Below, piece after piece: positions 1-7,749 of a stretch of 64,000 nt of DNA. The translations under genes and the position numbers were made by a program. The stretch covers positions 2,817,329 to 2,881,328 of the forward strand of contig NZ_CP115175.1 in the NCBI RefSeq assembly GCF_027912415.1, written 5' to 3'. This stretch comes from Homoserinibacter sp. YIM 151385 (GTDB lineage Bacteria > Actinomycetota > Actinomycetes > Actinomycetales > Microbacteriaceae). Under the pieces are notes generated by a model. That model searched no databases. It saw only the letters and a program-made list of their open reading frames with translations, and was not told the DNA's origin. Numbering within the stretch: position 1 is the stretch's first letter; every line of letters starts with the position of its first letter.

Positions 1-1
1 G

Positions 2-775
2 TACATCGCCTCGATCTTCCGCGGCGAGTTCGGCGTCTCGTACACCTACTTCCCGTACTCGGTGACGGATGTCATCGGCGACGCCATGCTCTGGACGCTC
101 GTGCTCGTCGGCGTGACGACGATCTTCTCCTTCATCGTCGGCACGCTGCTCGGGACCTGGGCGGCCTACCGCCGCGGCACCCGCGTCGACGGCGTGCTCA
201 CGCTCGGCTCCACCTTCCTCGGCACCCTGCCGTACTTCTGGATCGCGCTGCTGCTGATCTACGTCTTCGCGTTCCAGCTGCAGTGGTTCCCGGAGGGCGG
301 CGGCTACAGCTCGACCGTGCCGGGCCTGGGCGGCGAGTTCCTCGTCGACGCCTTCCAGCACGCGGTGCTGCCGGCCGTCTCGCTCCTCATCACGGGCCCG
401 ATCGGCTGGATCCTCGCGATGCGCAACAACATGGTGCAGTCGCTCGGCGAGGACTTCTCCCGCCTGGCGGTCGCGCGCGGCCTCTCCGAGCGCCGCATCG
501 CGATCAGCTACGGCGCCCGCATCGCGATCCTCCCGAGCGTGACGGGCTTCGCCCTCGCGCTCGGCGGCCTCTTCGGCGGCACGGTGCTCGTCGAGCAGGT
601 CTTCAACTACCCGGGCCTCGGCCGCCTCCTCGTGGAGGCGGTCGGCAACCGCGACTACCCGCTGCTGCAGGCGCTGTTCCTCATGACGACGACCGGCATC
701 CTGCTCGCGAACCTGCTCGCGGACGTGGCCTACGGGATCCTCGATCCGCGCGTCCGACGGGAGGTCAGCGCATGA
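2..775 (+). CDS. ABC transporter permease, DppB/OppB type (5' truncated)
   Basis: This is an inner-membrane permease of a peptide- or oligosaccharide-type importer. The reading frame is open from base 2, so the true start lies outside the window; 257 codons are visible. It has five or so hydrophobic segments and a cytoplasmic EAA-like loop (DFSRLAVARGLSERR, near base 450) that would contact the ATPase. The visible start matches the periplasmic GEFGVSY stretch typical of DppB proteins. The stop overlaps the ATG of the next permease (ATGA), so the genes are translationally coupled. The substrate cannot be read from this fragment, because the binding-protein gene is outside the window. Confidence 0.9.
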   Translation, partial: YIASIFRGEFGVSYTYFPYSVTDVIGDAMLWTLVLVGVTTIFSFIVGTLLGTWAAYRRGTRVDGVLTLGSTFLGTLPYFWIALLLIYVFAFQLQWFPEGGGYSSTVPGLGGEFLVDAFQHAVLPAVSLLITGPIGWILAMRNNMVQSLGEDFSRLAVARGLSERRIAISYGARIAILPSVTGFALALGGLFGGTVLVEQVFNYPGLGRLLVEAVGNRDYPLLQALFLMTTTGILLANLLADVAYGILDPRVRREVSA

Positions 776-1806
776 GCGGCATGACGACGGGCTCGGGCTC
801 CGGTGGCGGAGACCTCGGCGAGGGACGCGGCGGCGGCCCCGCCGAGCAGGGCCCCGAGACGGTCTCGATCGGCACCTCGGCCGACGAGCAGATCGCCCGG
901 GCGCGGGGCCGGCGGCTTCCCGCCTGGTTCATCATCCTGTGGCGCGACGCGAAGTGCCGTGTCGGCATGATCATGGTGGCGTCCTTCGCGCTCATCGCCG
1001 TGCTCGCGCCCGTCATCGCGCCCTTCGACCCGAAGGAGTCGGTCGGCGCGGGCAACCTCATGCCCGGACAGGACGGATTCCTGCTCGGCACGACCGACCG
1101 CGGCGAGGACGTCTTCAGCCAGCTGCTGATCGGCGCGCAGACCTCGATGCTCGTCGGCGTCGTCGCCGGCGTGATCTCCTCGATCATCGGGCTCATCATC
1201 GGCCTCGTGGCCGGCTACCGGCAGGGCTGGGTGGACGACATCCTGAGCTTCCTCATCAACCTCGGGCTCGTCGTGCCGACGCTGCCGCTCATGGTGACGC
1301 TCGCCTCCTACTCGCCGGTGCGCGGCGTGTGGCTCATCATCTTCGTCATCAGCGTGACGGGCTGGGCCTACGGCGCCCGCATCAAGCGCTCGCAGGTGCT
1401 GACGCTGCGAACCCGCGACTTCGTCGAGGCGGCGCGCCTCGCGGGCGACGGCACCTGGCGCATCATCACGCGCGAGATCATGCCGAACATGTCCTCGCTC
1501 ATCGTGGTGGGCTTCATGGGGGCGGCCCTCGGCGCGATCGGCGGCGAGGCGGGGCTCTCCTTCCTCGGCCTCGGCGACCCGCAGACGGTCAGCTGGGGCG
1601 CCATGCTCAACCAGGCCTCCACGGGCTCCGCGCTCCTCATCGGGCAGTGGGGCTGGGTGGTCGCGCCGGGCCTCGCGCTCGCGCTCCTCATCACGAGCTT
1701 CACGCTCATCAACTTCGGCGTCGACGCCCTGTCGAACCCGCACCTGCGGGAGAAGGCGCCGAGACCCGCGACGCGGCGGAAGGCCGCGAAGGAGGCCACC
1801 GCATGA
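772..1806 (+). CDS. ABC transporter permease, DppC/OppC type
   Basis: The product has 344 residues and is the second permease of the importer. The first 45 residues are Gly/Glu-rich and probably disordered. They are followed by a cytoplasmic stretch, a first membrane helix near residue 65, a periplasmic domain and about five further helices. The EAA loop (DFVEAARLAGDGTWRIITRE) is clear. The ATG overlaps the stop of the upstream permease, which favours this start; a second ATG three codons in is possible. The gene ends in an ATGA overlap with the ATPase gene. The N-terminal extension is longer than in most family members. Confidence 0.92.
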   Translation: MSGMTTGSGSGGGDLGEGRGGGPAEQGPETVSIGTSADEQIARARGRRLPAWFIILWRDAKCRVGMIMVASFALIAVLAPVIAPFDPKESVGAGNLMPGQDGFLLGTTDRGEDVFSQLLIGAQTSMLVGVVAGVISSIIGLIIGLVAGYRQGWVDDILSFLINLGLVVPTLPLMVTLASYSPVRGVWLIIFVISVTGWAYGARIKRSQVLTLRTRDFVEAARLAGDGTWRIITREIMPNMSSLIVVGFMGAALGAIGGEAGLSFLGLGDPQTVSWGAMLNQASTGSALLIGQWGWVVAPGLALALLITSFTLINFGVDALSNPHLREKAPRPATRRKAAKEATA

Positions 1807-3425
1807 GCCTGCTCGAGATCCGCGACCTCGCGGTGCGGTACACCCCGCGCGACCAGCGCCCCACGGACGCCGTGCGCGGCGTCAGCTTCTCCCTCGAGCC
1901 CGGCGAGTTCGTCGGCCTCGTGGGGGAGTCGGGATCGGGCAAGTCGACCCTCGGCAACGCGATCCTCCAGCTCCTCCAGGTGCCGGCATCCCGCTCGGGC
2001 GGCTCGGTCGTCTTCGACGGGCGGGATCTCACCGGCCTCGGGCTCGACGAGCTGCGGAAGCTGCGCTGGGTGGACCTCTCGACGGTGTTCCAGTCGAGCA
2101 TGAACTCGCTGAACCCCGTCCTCACGGTCGGCGCGCAGTTCGCCGACACCTTCGAGGCGCACGGGGAGGACGCCTCGCGGGCGCGCTCGGCCGAGCTGCT
2201 GAAGATGGTCGACCTCGAGGAGCGGGTGCTCGACAGCTACCCGCACGAGCTCTCGGGCGGCATGAAGCAGCGCGTCGCGCTCGCGCTCTCGCTCGCGCTG
2301 AAGCCGCGCTTCGTGCTCCTCGACGAGCCGACGACCGGCCTCGACGTGCTCGTGCAGCGCCGCATCCTCGACCGGCTGCGCGAGCTGCAGGCAGAGCTCG
2401 GCTTCGCGGTGCTCTTCATCAGCCACGACATCGGCACCGTCCTCGAGATCGCGGACCGCGTGCTCGTCATGTACCACGGCGACATCGTCGAGGACCGCGG
2501 CGCCGAGGAGATCCTCGACGACCCGCACGACGAGTACACGAAGAAGCTGCTCGGCTCCTACCAGGCCGCGCACGACATCCCCGAGGAGAACCGGCTCGCC
2601 CCGGAGGCGGACGCGGTCCTCGAGATCGACGACGTGCGGAAGACCTACCGGATCGGCCGCGGTCGCACGCAGCGCAAGGTCGAGGCGCTCCGGGGCGTCA
2701 GCCTCGCGCTCCGCAAGGGCCGCGTGACGGCGCTCGTCGGGCAGTCGGGCTCCGGCAAGTCGACGATCGGGCGCATGCTGCTCGGCATCGAGCGGCCCGA
2801 CTCCGGGGAGGTCCGCTTCACGGGTGCCGGCGAGGCGGGCGCCCGCCGGGTCGACCAGCTCAAAGGCTCGGCGCTGCGCGAGCTGCGCTCGCACGTGCAG
2901 CTCGTCTTCCAGGACCCGTACTCCTCGCTCAACCCGACGCGCACCGTGTTCTACGCGCTGAGCCGCCCGCTGCGCAACTACGCGGGGGCGACGAAAGGGG
3001 ATGTGCGGCAGCGCGCCGCGGATCTCCTCGAGCAGGTGGGCCTCAGCCCCGCCGAGGACTTCCTCGACAAGCTCCCGAGCCAGCTCTCGGGCGGGCAGCG
3101 TCAGCGCGTCGTGATCGCCCGGGCCCTCGCGCCCGAGCCCGAGATCCTCGTCGCCGACGAGCCGGTCTCGAGCCTCGACGTGACGATCCGCGCGGCGATC
3201 CTCGACCTGCTGCGCCGGCTCGTCGAGGAGCGCGGGCTCGCGATGCTCTACATCACCCACGACCTGCTCTCGGCCCGCGCCCTCGCGCACGACGTCGTCG
3301 TGCTCGAGCAGGGGCGCATCGTCGAGCAGGGCGGCACGGAGGCGGTCACCTCGCATGCCTCGCACGAGTACACGCGCGAGCTCCTCGACGCGATCCCGGA
3401 CCCGTACCGGCGCCGCGCCTCGTAG
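1803..3425 (+). CDS. Fused double ATP-binding protein of peptide-type ABC importer (DppD-DppF)
   Basis: The product has 540 residues with two complete ABC ATPase domains in one chain. Domain 1 has Walker A GESGSGKST, signature LSGGMKQR and Walker B VLLDEPTTGLD. Domain 2 has GQSGSGKST, LSGGQRQR and VADEPVSSLD. The usual DppD and DppF subunits are therefore joined by a short linker near residue 265. The protein would power the two permeases encoded just upstream, with which it is overlapped. Similar fusions are known in actinobacteria. The gene is the last of its operon and is followed by a convergent gene. Confidence 0.93.
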   Translation: MSLLEIRDLAVRYTPRDQRPTDAVRGVSFSLEPGEFVGLVGESGSGKSTLGNAILQLLQVPASRSGGSVVFDGRDLTGLGLDELRKLRWVDLSTVFQSSMNSLNPVLTVGAQFADTFEAHGEDASRARSAELLKMVDLEERVLDSYPHELSGGMKQRVALALSLALKPRFVLLDEPTTGLDVLVQRRILDRLRELQAELGFAVLFISHDIGTVLEIADRVLVMYHGDIVEDRGAEEILDDPHDEYTKKLLGSYQAAHDIPEENRLAPEADAVLEIDDVRKTYRIGRGRTQRKVEALRGVSLALRKGRVTALVGQSGSGKSTIGRMLLGIERPDSGEVRFTGAGEAGARRVDQLKGSALRELRSHVQLVFQDPYSSLNPTRTVFYALSRPLRNYAGATKGDVRQRAADLLEQVGLSPAEDFLDKLPSQLSGGQRQRVVIARALAPEPEILVADEPVSSLDVTIRAAILDLLRRLVEERGLAMLYITHDLLSARALAHDVVVLEQGRIVEQGGTEAVTSHASHEYTRELLDAIPDPYRRRAS

Positions 3426-3467
3426 CCCGGCCGCTCCCCGAGCCGGCCTCCGCGGGGCGCGCCGCCG

Positions 3468-4412
3468 TCAGCTGACGGGCGGCGCCTCGCCGCCGGCACC
3501 CGCCGGCGCGGGCCGCGCGACGGGCGTCCGGCGCGCGATCCGGCGGATGAGCGCGACCGCCCCGAGCGCGAGCCCGCCGAGCACCACGAGCCACGGCAGC
3601 AGCACGCCCGCCGCGACGAGCAGGCCCGCCCCGACCGCGCGCATCCCGTCGAGGCTCGCGAGCAGCCCCTCGACGAAGGTGCCCGGCCCCTCGGGCGGAG
3701 CCTGCGCCGTCGCGACCGCCACCGAGACGAGCTCGAGGTGGATCGTCGACATCGCGACCTGGTCGTCGAGCGAGCGCCGCTGCGCCTGGAGCGACTCGAG
3801 CTCCGCCTGCCGCGAGCCGATCGCGGTCTCGAGCTCGATGAGGTCGCTCGTCTTCGCCGCCTTCCCGATCATGGAGGTGAGCCGGTCGATCGAGGCGGAG
3901 AGCGCCGAGATCCGGGCGTCGAGGTCGGCGCTCGCGGTCGTGACGTCCTCCGATCCGATGCTCACCTCCTGCGCCGTGCCCAGCCCGCGCAGCTCGTCGA
4001 GCACCGCCGTGAGCTCGGCGCTCGGGATGCGGAGGGTCAGCGAGGCGCTGCCCTCGCCGCCGTCCCCGTCCCCGTCCTCGGGCGAGTACTCGCGTCGGTC
4101 GTCGACGCGCCCGCCGGCCCGCTCGACGATGCGCACCGCATCCGCCGCCGCCTCGATGGGGTGCGCGGCCGAGACGGTGACGGAGCCGGTCGTGACGACC
4201 GCGCGTCCGGATGCGTCCGGGTCGACGGCGAGGTCCTCGCCGGGCGAGGCCGCCGACTCCTCGACGAGAGCGCCGCCGCCGCGCCCCGCTTCCCCTGCCG
4301 ACTCGCCGGATGCGCCCATGGGCGCCCCGCCGCTCGCCGAGCATCCTGTGATCCCGAGGACGACCGCGATCGCGATCGCCCCGGCTGCCGTGGTGGTCCT
4401 CATGCGCCTCAT
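3468..4412 (-). CDS. DUF4349 domain lipoprotein
   Basis: The product has 314 residues. It starts with a lipoprotein signal (hydrophobic run then LGITGC), so it should be anchored to the outer face of the membrane. A DUF4349 domain follows (about residues 65-245), with a predicted coiled coil in the second half (STIDRLTSMIGKAAKT region). A single C-terminal membrane helix and a short basic tail end it. No enzymatic role is known for the family. I chose the ATG at 4412 because a TAGCGT hexamer lies 7 nt upstream; an ATG three codons later is possible. It converges with the ABC ATPase gene. Confidence 0.8.
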   Translation of the reverse strand: MRRMRTTTAAGAIAIAVVLGITGCSASGGAPMGASGESAGEAGRGGGALVEESAASPGEDLAVDPDASGRAVVTTGSVTVSAAHPIEAAADAVRIVERAGGRVDDRREYSPEDGDGDGGEGSASLTLRIPSAELTAVLDELRGLGTAQEVSIGSEDVTTASADLDARISALSASIDRLTSMIGKAAKTSDLIELETAIGSRQAELESLQAQRRSLDDQVAMSTIHLELVSVAVATAQAPPEGPGTFVEGLLASLDGMRAVGAGLLVAAGVLLPWLVVLGGLALGAVALIRRIARRTPVARPAPAGAGGEAPPVS

Positions 4413-4419
4413 GGCTCTC

Positions 4420-4425
4420 ACGCTA
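4420..4425 (-). promoter_or_regulatory. -10 hexamer TAGCGT, predicted leaderless start
   Basis: TAGCGT ends 7 nt before the ATG of the DUF4349 gene, which would place the transcription start at or next to the start codon. Confidence 0.45.
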
Positions 4426-4628
4426 GGGAGCGCGTCGCGGCATCGGTACCCAACGTCCGTCACGATTCGGACGTCGCCGATCACGATCCGGTCACCGGGC
4501 GATCACGGAACGGTCTGGATGCTCCCCGACGGCGCGCTGGGAGGCGGGTGCGAGTCGGGAGCGCGAGCTGGGTGCGGGCGTAGCGTCGACGACGACCACC
4601 CTCACAGACGAGCGAGACGGAGACGATC

Positions 4629-4823
4629 ATGGGCTTCCTGGACAACGCGAAGGATGCGGCCGAGGCGACGGGCGAGAAGATCGGCCGCGCGGTGGAGGAC
4701 ACCAAGGAGCGCATCTCCGACGGCGCCGAGGAGCGCAAGGCGGAGGCCGACGTGAAGAAGGCCGAGGCCGACCGCGACGCCGTCAAGGCGAAGAACGAGT
4801 ACAAGGAGGGGCTGCGCGACTGA
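4629..4823 (+). CDS. Small charged helical protein, function unknown
   Basis: The product has 64 residues, is rich in Lys, Glu, Asp and Ala and has no Cys or Trp. The whole chain looks like one or two amphipathic helices with seven-residue periodicity (AKDAAEATGEKIGRAVED, then KKAEADRDAVKAKNEYKE). It resembles small stress or coiled-coil proteins of actinobacteria, and the start MGFLDNAKDAAE also recalls Rv0909-type antitoxins, but I see no toxin gene beside it. A GGAGA ribosome site lies about 6 nt before the ATG. It stands alone, with a strong hairpin just after it. Confidence 0.75.
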   Translation: MGFLDNAKDAAEATGEKIGRAVEDTKERISDGAEERKAEADVKKAEADRDAVKAKNEYKEGLRD

Positions 4824-4844
4824 GTCGCGACCCCGTCCGGCGGC

Positions 4845-4874
4845 CGAGCCGCCTCCCGCGCGGGAGGCGGCTCG
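4845..4874. terminator. Perfect 15-bp-arm hairpin, likely terminator
   Basis: CGAGCCGCCTCCCGC pairs perfectly with its reverse complement immediately after it, with essentially no loop, 21 bp after the small charged protein gene. There is no U-run, as is usual for actinobacterial terminators. Confidence 0.65.
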
Positions 4875-4908
4875 CGGCGTGTCCGGGCGCTCGTGGGAGG
4901 ATGCCGAC

Positions 4909-5730
4909 ATGACCTGGCTCGACCGGCTCCGGCTCCGGCGCCGGCCGCCGCGACTCCACGTCGCGATCGACGAGGGCTCGGGGCCGGTCGTGATCCTCGT
5001 CCACGGCATCGCCTCCTCCTCGACGACCTTCGAGAAGCTGGTGCCGCTGCTCGTCGGCCGGCACCGGGTCATCGCGATCGACCTGCTCGGCTTCGGCGAG
5101 TCCCCGGCCGCGCCCGACGGCCGGTACACGATCGAGGAGCACGTCGCCTCGCTCGAGCGCACGATCCGCGGGCTCCGGATCCGCGGGCCGATCACGCTCG
5201 TCGGCCATTCGATGGGCGCCCTCTTCGCGGCGCGCTACGCCGCGAGCCGACCCTCCCGCATCCGCCACCTCGTGCTCATCGCGCCGCCCGTCTACCTCGC
5301 CCCGAGCGAGGTCGGCGACCCGGTCGAGCGCGCTGCGATGGGCCTCTACCTCAAGGCCTACGAGTACCTCCGCGGCAACAAGGCGTTCACCATCCGCAAC
5401 GCCGCCCTCCTCGCGCGGATGTCGCCGATCCGCCACGTGCTGGAGGTCAGCGAGCGCAACTGGGACGCCTTCGTGCGCTCGCTCGAGAACTCGATCGAGT
5501 CGCAGACGGCGATCAGCGACATCGCGGCCGTGCGAGCGCCCATCGATCTCGTCGCGGGCACCCTCGACCCCTTCCTCCAGCCGACGGGCCTGCGGATCGT
5601 CGAGCAGATGCGCCACGTGACCTCGCACCGCGTCGAGGGCAACGATCATCTCGTCCGCAGCCGCGTCGCGCGCGTCGTGCGCGCCGCGATCGAGTCGCGA
5701 GAGCTCGGCGGCGACCGAGCTCGCGCCTAG
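4909..5730 (+). CDS. Alpha/beta-fold hydrolase
   Basis: The product has 273 residues and is a serine hydrolase of the alpha/beta fold. The oxyanion-loop motif is VHGIASS (residues 31-37) and the nucleophile elbow is VGHSMGA with Ser101. An Asp in GTLDPFL and a His in EGNDHLV near the C-terminus complete a plausible triad. There is no signal peptide, so it is cytoplasmic. I chose the ATG at 4909 over an in-frame GTG 30 bases upstream because GGGAGG lies 8 nt before it. The substrate is not predictable from sequence. It converges on the aldo/keto reductase. Confidence 0.88.
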   Translation: MTWLDRLRLRRRPPRLHVAIDEGSGPVVILVHGIASSSTTFEKLVPLLVGRHRVIAIDLLGFGESPAAPDGRYTIEEHVASLERTIRGLRIRGPITLVGHSMGALFAARYAASRPSRIRHLVLIAPPVYLAPSEVGDPVERAAMGLYLKAYEYLRGNKAFTIRNAALLARMSPIRHVLEVSERNWDAFVRSLENSIESQTAISDIAAVRAPIDLVAGTLDPFLQPTGLRIVEQMRHVTSHRVEGNDHLVRSRVARVVRAAIESRELGGDRARA

Positions 5731-5784
5731 GCCGCGAGCCCGCACCGGGAGCCGCGTCCTCCCGCATCCCTGCGTGCTCGGCGT

Positions 5785-5882
5785 GGCGCGGGATCAGGAG
5801 CCGCACCGCTCGTCAGTCACCAGATCAGCGGATGCCCGCGGCGGCGGTGCTGTCACCCCGGTCGCTCTCCTGATCTCGCGCC
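5785..5882. repeat. Imperfect inverted repeat between convergent genes
   Basis: GGCGCGGGATCAGGAG (5785-5800) is repeated inverted at 5867-5882 with one mismatch, 66 bases apart. It fills the gap between the alpha/beta hydrolase and aldo/keto reductase genes. It could be a bidirectional terminator or the remains of a small mobile repeat; nothing in the loop is coding. Confidence 0.45.
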
Positions 5883-5892
5883 GGGACCGGGA

Positions 5893-6714
5893 TCAGCCGT
5901 GGTGGTCGGGGTCCATGCCGGTGCGCTCGCCCGACTCGAGGCCCGCGATCGCGGCGTGATCCTCGGCGTCGAGCGCGAATCCGCCGACCTCGCCGTTCTC
6001 GCGCACGCGCTCGAGGCTGTTCGACTTCGGGATCACGACGAGACCCTGCTCGAGGTGCCAGCGGATGACGATCTGGGCCGGGGTGCGCCCGTGCTTCGCG
6101 GCGATGCCGGCGAGCACCGGATCCTCGAGGACCCGGCCGCGCGCGAGCGGCGACCACGACTCCGTGAGGATGCCGTGGGCGTCGCCGTAGGCGCGCGTCT
6201 CGCGCTGGGGGAGCCAGGGGTGCAGCTCGACCTGGTTGACGACGGGGGTCGTGTCGCGCTCCCGCGCCAGGCGCTCGAGGTGGTGCGGGTGGAAGTTGCT
6301 GACGCCGATCGAGCGGGCGCGGCCCTCCTCGCGGAGCCGCTCGAGGGCGCGCCACGTGTCCACGTAGCGGTCCTGCGCGGGGGCCGGCCAGTGGATCAGG
6401 TAGAGGTCGACGTGCTCGAGGCCGAGGAGGCCGAGGCTCGCGTCGAAGGCTCGCAGCGTCTCGTCGTAGCCCTGCTGGTCGTTCCAGACCTTCGTGGTGA
6501 TGAAGAGCTCCTCGCGTGGGACGCCCGAGGCGCGCACGCCCTCGCCGACGCCGCGCTCGTTGCGGTACAGCGTCGCCGTGTCGATGTGCCGGTAGCCGAG
6601 CTCGATGGCGCCCGAGACGAGCTCGGCGGCATGGTCGTCGGCCACCTTGTAGACCCCGAGTCCGAGCTGCGGGATAGCGTGGCCGTCGGAGAGGGGGAGG
6701 GTCGCCTGATGCAT
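5893..6714 (-). CDS. Aldo/keto reductase (AKR5-like, 2,5-diketogluconate reductase group)
   Basis: The product has 273 residues and is an NADPH-dependent carbonyl reductase with a TIM barrel. The catalytic tetrad is visible as Asp45, Tyr50 (DTATLY), Lys75 (TTKVW) and His108 (LIHWP). The C-terminal cofactor-binding stretch is VIPKSNSLERVREN. A GTG one codon upstream is possible, but GGAGG sits at better spacing from the ATG at 6714. It is cytoplasmic. A second member of the same subfamily is encoded at 27736. The physiological substrate is unknown. Confidence 0.9.
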   Translation of the reverse strand: MHQATLPLSDGHAIPQLGLGVYKVADDHAAELVSGAIELGYRHIDTATLYRNERGVGEGVRASGVPREELFITTKVWNDQQGYDETLRAFDASLGLLGLEHVDLYLIHWPAPAQDRYVDTWRALERLREEGRARSIGVSNFHPHHLERLARERDTTPVVNQVELHPWLPQRETRAYGDAHGILTESWSPLARGRVLEDPVLAGIAAKHGRTPAQIVIRWHLEQGLVVIPKSNSLERVRENGEVGGFALDAEDHAAIAGLESGERTGMDPDHHG

Positions 6715-6758
6715 CACCCCTCCACGATAGGCAGTCGAGAGACGGGGAGCAGGATCGC

Positions 6759-7316
6759 ATGACGCGGATCATGATCATCATCGGCAGCGTGCGTCCGGGC
6801 CGCGTGGGCCCGAGCGTCGCCGCGTGGGTCGCCGAGCGGGCGGAGGAGCGCGAGGGCGTGGAGGTCGACCTCGTCGATCTCGCGGAGCTCGCGCTGCCGC
6901 TCATGGACGAGCCCGCGCATCCCGCGAAGCAGCGGTACGAGCACGAGCACACCCGCGCGTGGAGCGCGCGAGTCCAGGGCGCCGACGCGGTCGTCCTCGT
7001 GACGCCCGAGTACAACCACAGCTTCTCGCCGGCGCTCAAGAACGCGATCGACTACCTCTGGGCCGAGTGGCAGCGCAAGCCGCTCGGCTTCGTCAGCTAC
7101 GGCGGCATCTCGGCGGGCACCCGGGGCGTCACCGCGCTCGAGCCCGTCGTCTCCTACCTGGGGATGACGCGGGCGCTTGCGGCGGTCGAGATCGCGAACG
7201 TGGGCGCCCGGGTCGAGGACGGCGTCTTCTCGCCCGCCGACGGCGAGCGCAGCGCGCTCGAGGCGCTCCTGGACGAGCTCGAGGCGCTCGCCGCGCCGAC
7301 GGCCGTGCGCGGCTGA
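6759..7316 (+). CDS. NAD(P)H-dependent FMN reductase
   Basis: The product has 185 residues with a flavodoxin-like fold. The phosphate-binding loop is GSVRPGRVGPSVAAW near the N-terminus, and the flavin-contacting motif is TPEYNHSFSPALKNAIDYL, both hallmarks of the NADPH-dependent FMN reductase family. GGGGAGC lies upstream of the ATG. It starts 44 bp from the divergent aldo/keto reductase. The next gene on the same strand encodes a truncated haemoglobin, so the reductase might keep the haem iron reduced; that is inference only. Confidence 0.9.
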   Translation: MTRIMIIIGSVRPGRVGPSVAAWVAERAEEREGVEVDLVDLAELALPLMDEPAHPAKQRYEHEHTRAWSARVQGADAVVLVTPEYNHSFSPALKNAIDYLWAEWQRKPLGFVSYGGISAGTRGVTALEPVVSYLGMTRALAAVEIANVGARVEDGVFSPADGERSALEALLDELEALAAPTAVRG

Positions 7317-7335
7317 ATCCCGGTCATCCGCGAGG

Positions 7336-7341
7336 TATCAT
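7336..7341 (+). promoter_or_regulatory. -10-like hexamer TATCAT before truncated haemoglobin gene
   Basis: TATCAT lies 42 nt before the GTG of the haemoglobin gene and would give a leader containing the GGGGGAG ribosome site. No convincing -35 was seen. Confidence 0.35.
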
Positions 7342-7383
7342 CGGGCTCGAGCGGGGATCAGGCCCGCTCGGGGGGAGCACGTC

Positions 7384-7743
7384 GTGACGCATCGCGTCGT
7401 CGGCGCGACGGGGATCCGGGATGCCGTCGCGCAGTTCTCGCGCCGGCTGACGGAGGATCCGATCACCGCGCCGTGGTTCGAGGGGATCGACATGGATCGG
7501 CTCCGCGCGCATCAGCGCGCCTTCGTCGCGATGGCCCTCGGCGGGCCGGACGCGTACCGCGGTCGGAGCATGCGCGAGGCGCACGCGGGGCTCGGGATCG
7601 ACGAGCCAGCCTTCGACCGCTGCCTCGAGCACCTGGAGGCGAGCCTGCGCGACGCGGGGGTCGGCGAGGACGCGGTCCGCCGCGCATGCCGCGACCTGGG
7701 TCGTCTGCGCGGCCAGATCGTGGACGGCTGCGCCGCCGGCTGA
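7384..7743 (+). CDS. Truncated haemoglobin (group I-like)
   Basis: The product has 119 residues, the usual length of 2-on-2 globins. The proximal haem ligand is His67 in MREAHAGLGI. The opening IRDAVAQFSRRLTEDP aligns with the B helix of the family, but the B10 position, commonly Tyr, appears to be Ser (QFS). That change would alter ligand binding at the distal side. I placed the start at GTG 7384, which follows GGGGGAG by 7 nt. It may share a transcript with the FMN reductase, although a -10-like element sits between them. Oxygen or NO binding is the known family role. Confidence 0.85.
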   Translation: MTHRVVGATGIRDAVAQFSRRLTEDPITAPWFEGIDMDRLRAHQRAFVAMALGGPDAYRGRSMREAHAGLGIDEPAFDRCLEHLEASLRDAGVGEDAVRRACRDLGRLRGQIVDGCAAG

Positions 7744-7749
7744 GCCGCG

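Noticed and set aside
4629..4823. An antitoxin of a toxin-antitoxin pair
   Set aside because: The N-terminus resembles Rv0909-type antitoxins, but no toxin-like gene is adjacent and the gene stands between unrelated, independently arranged genes.
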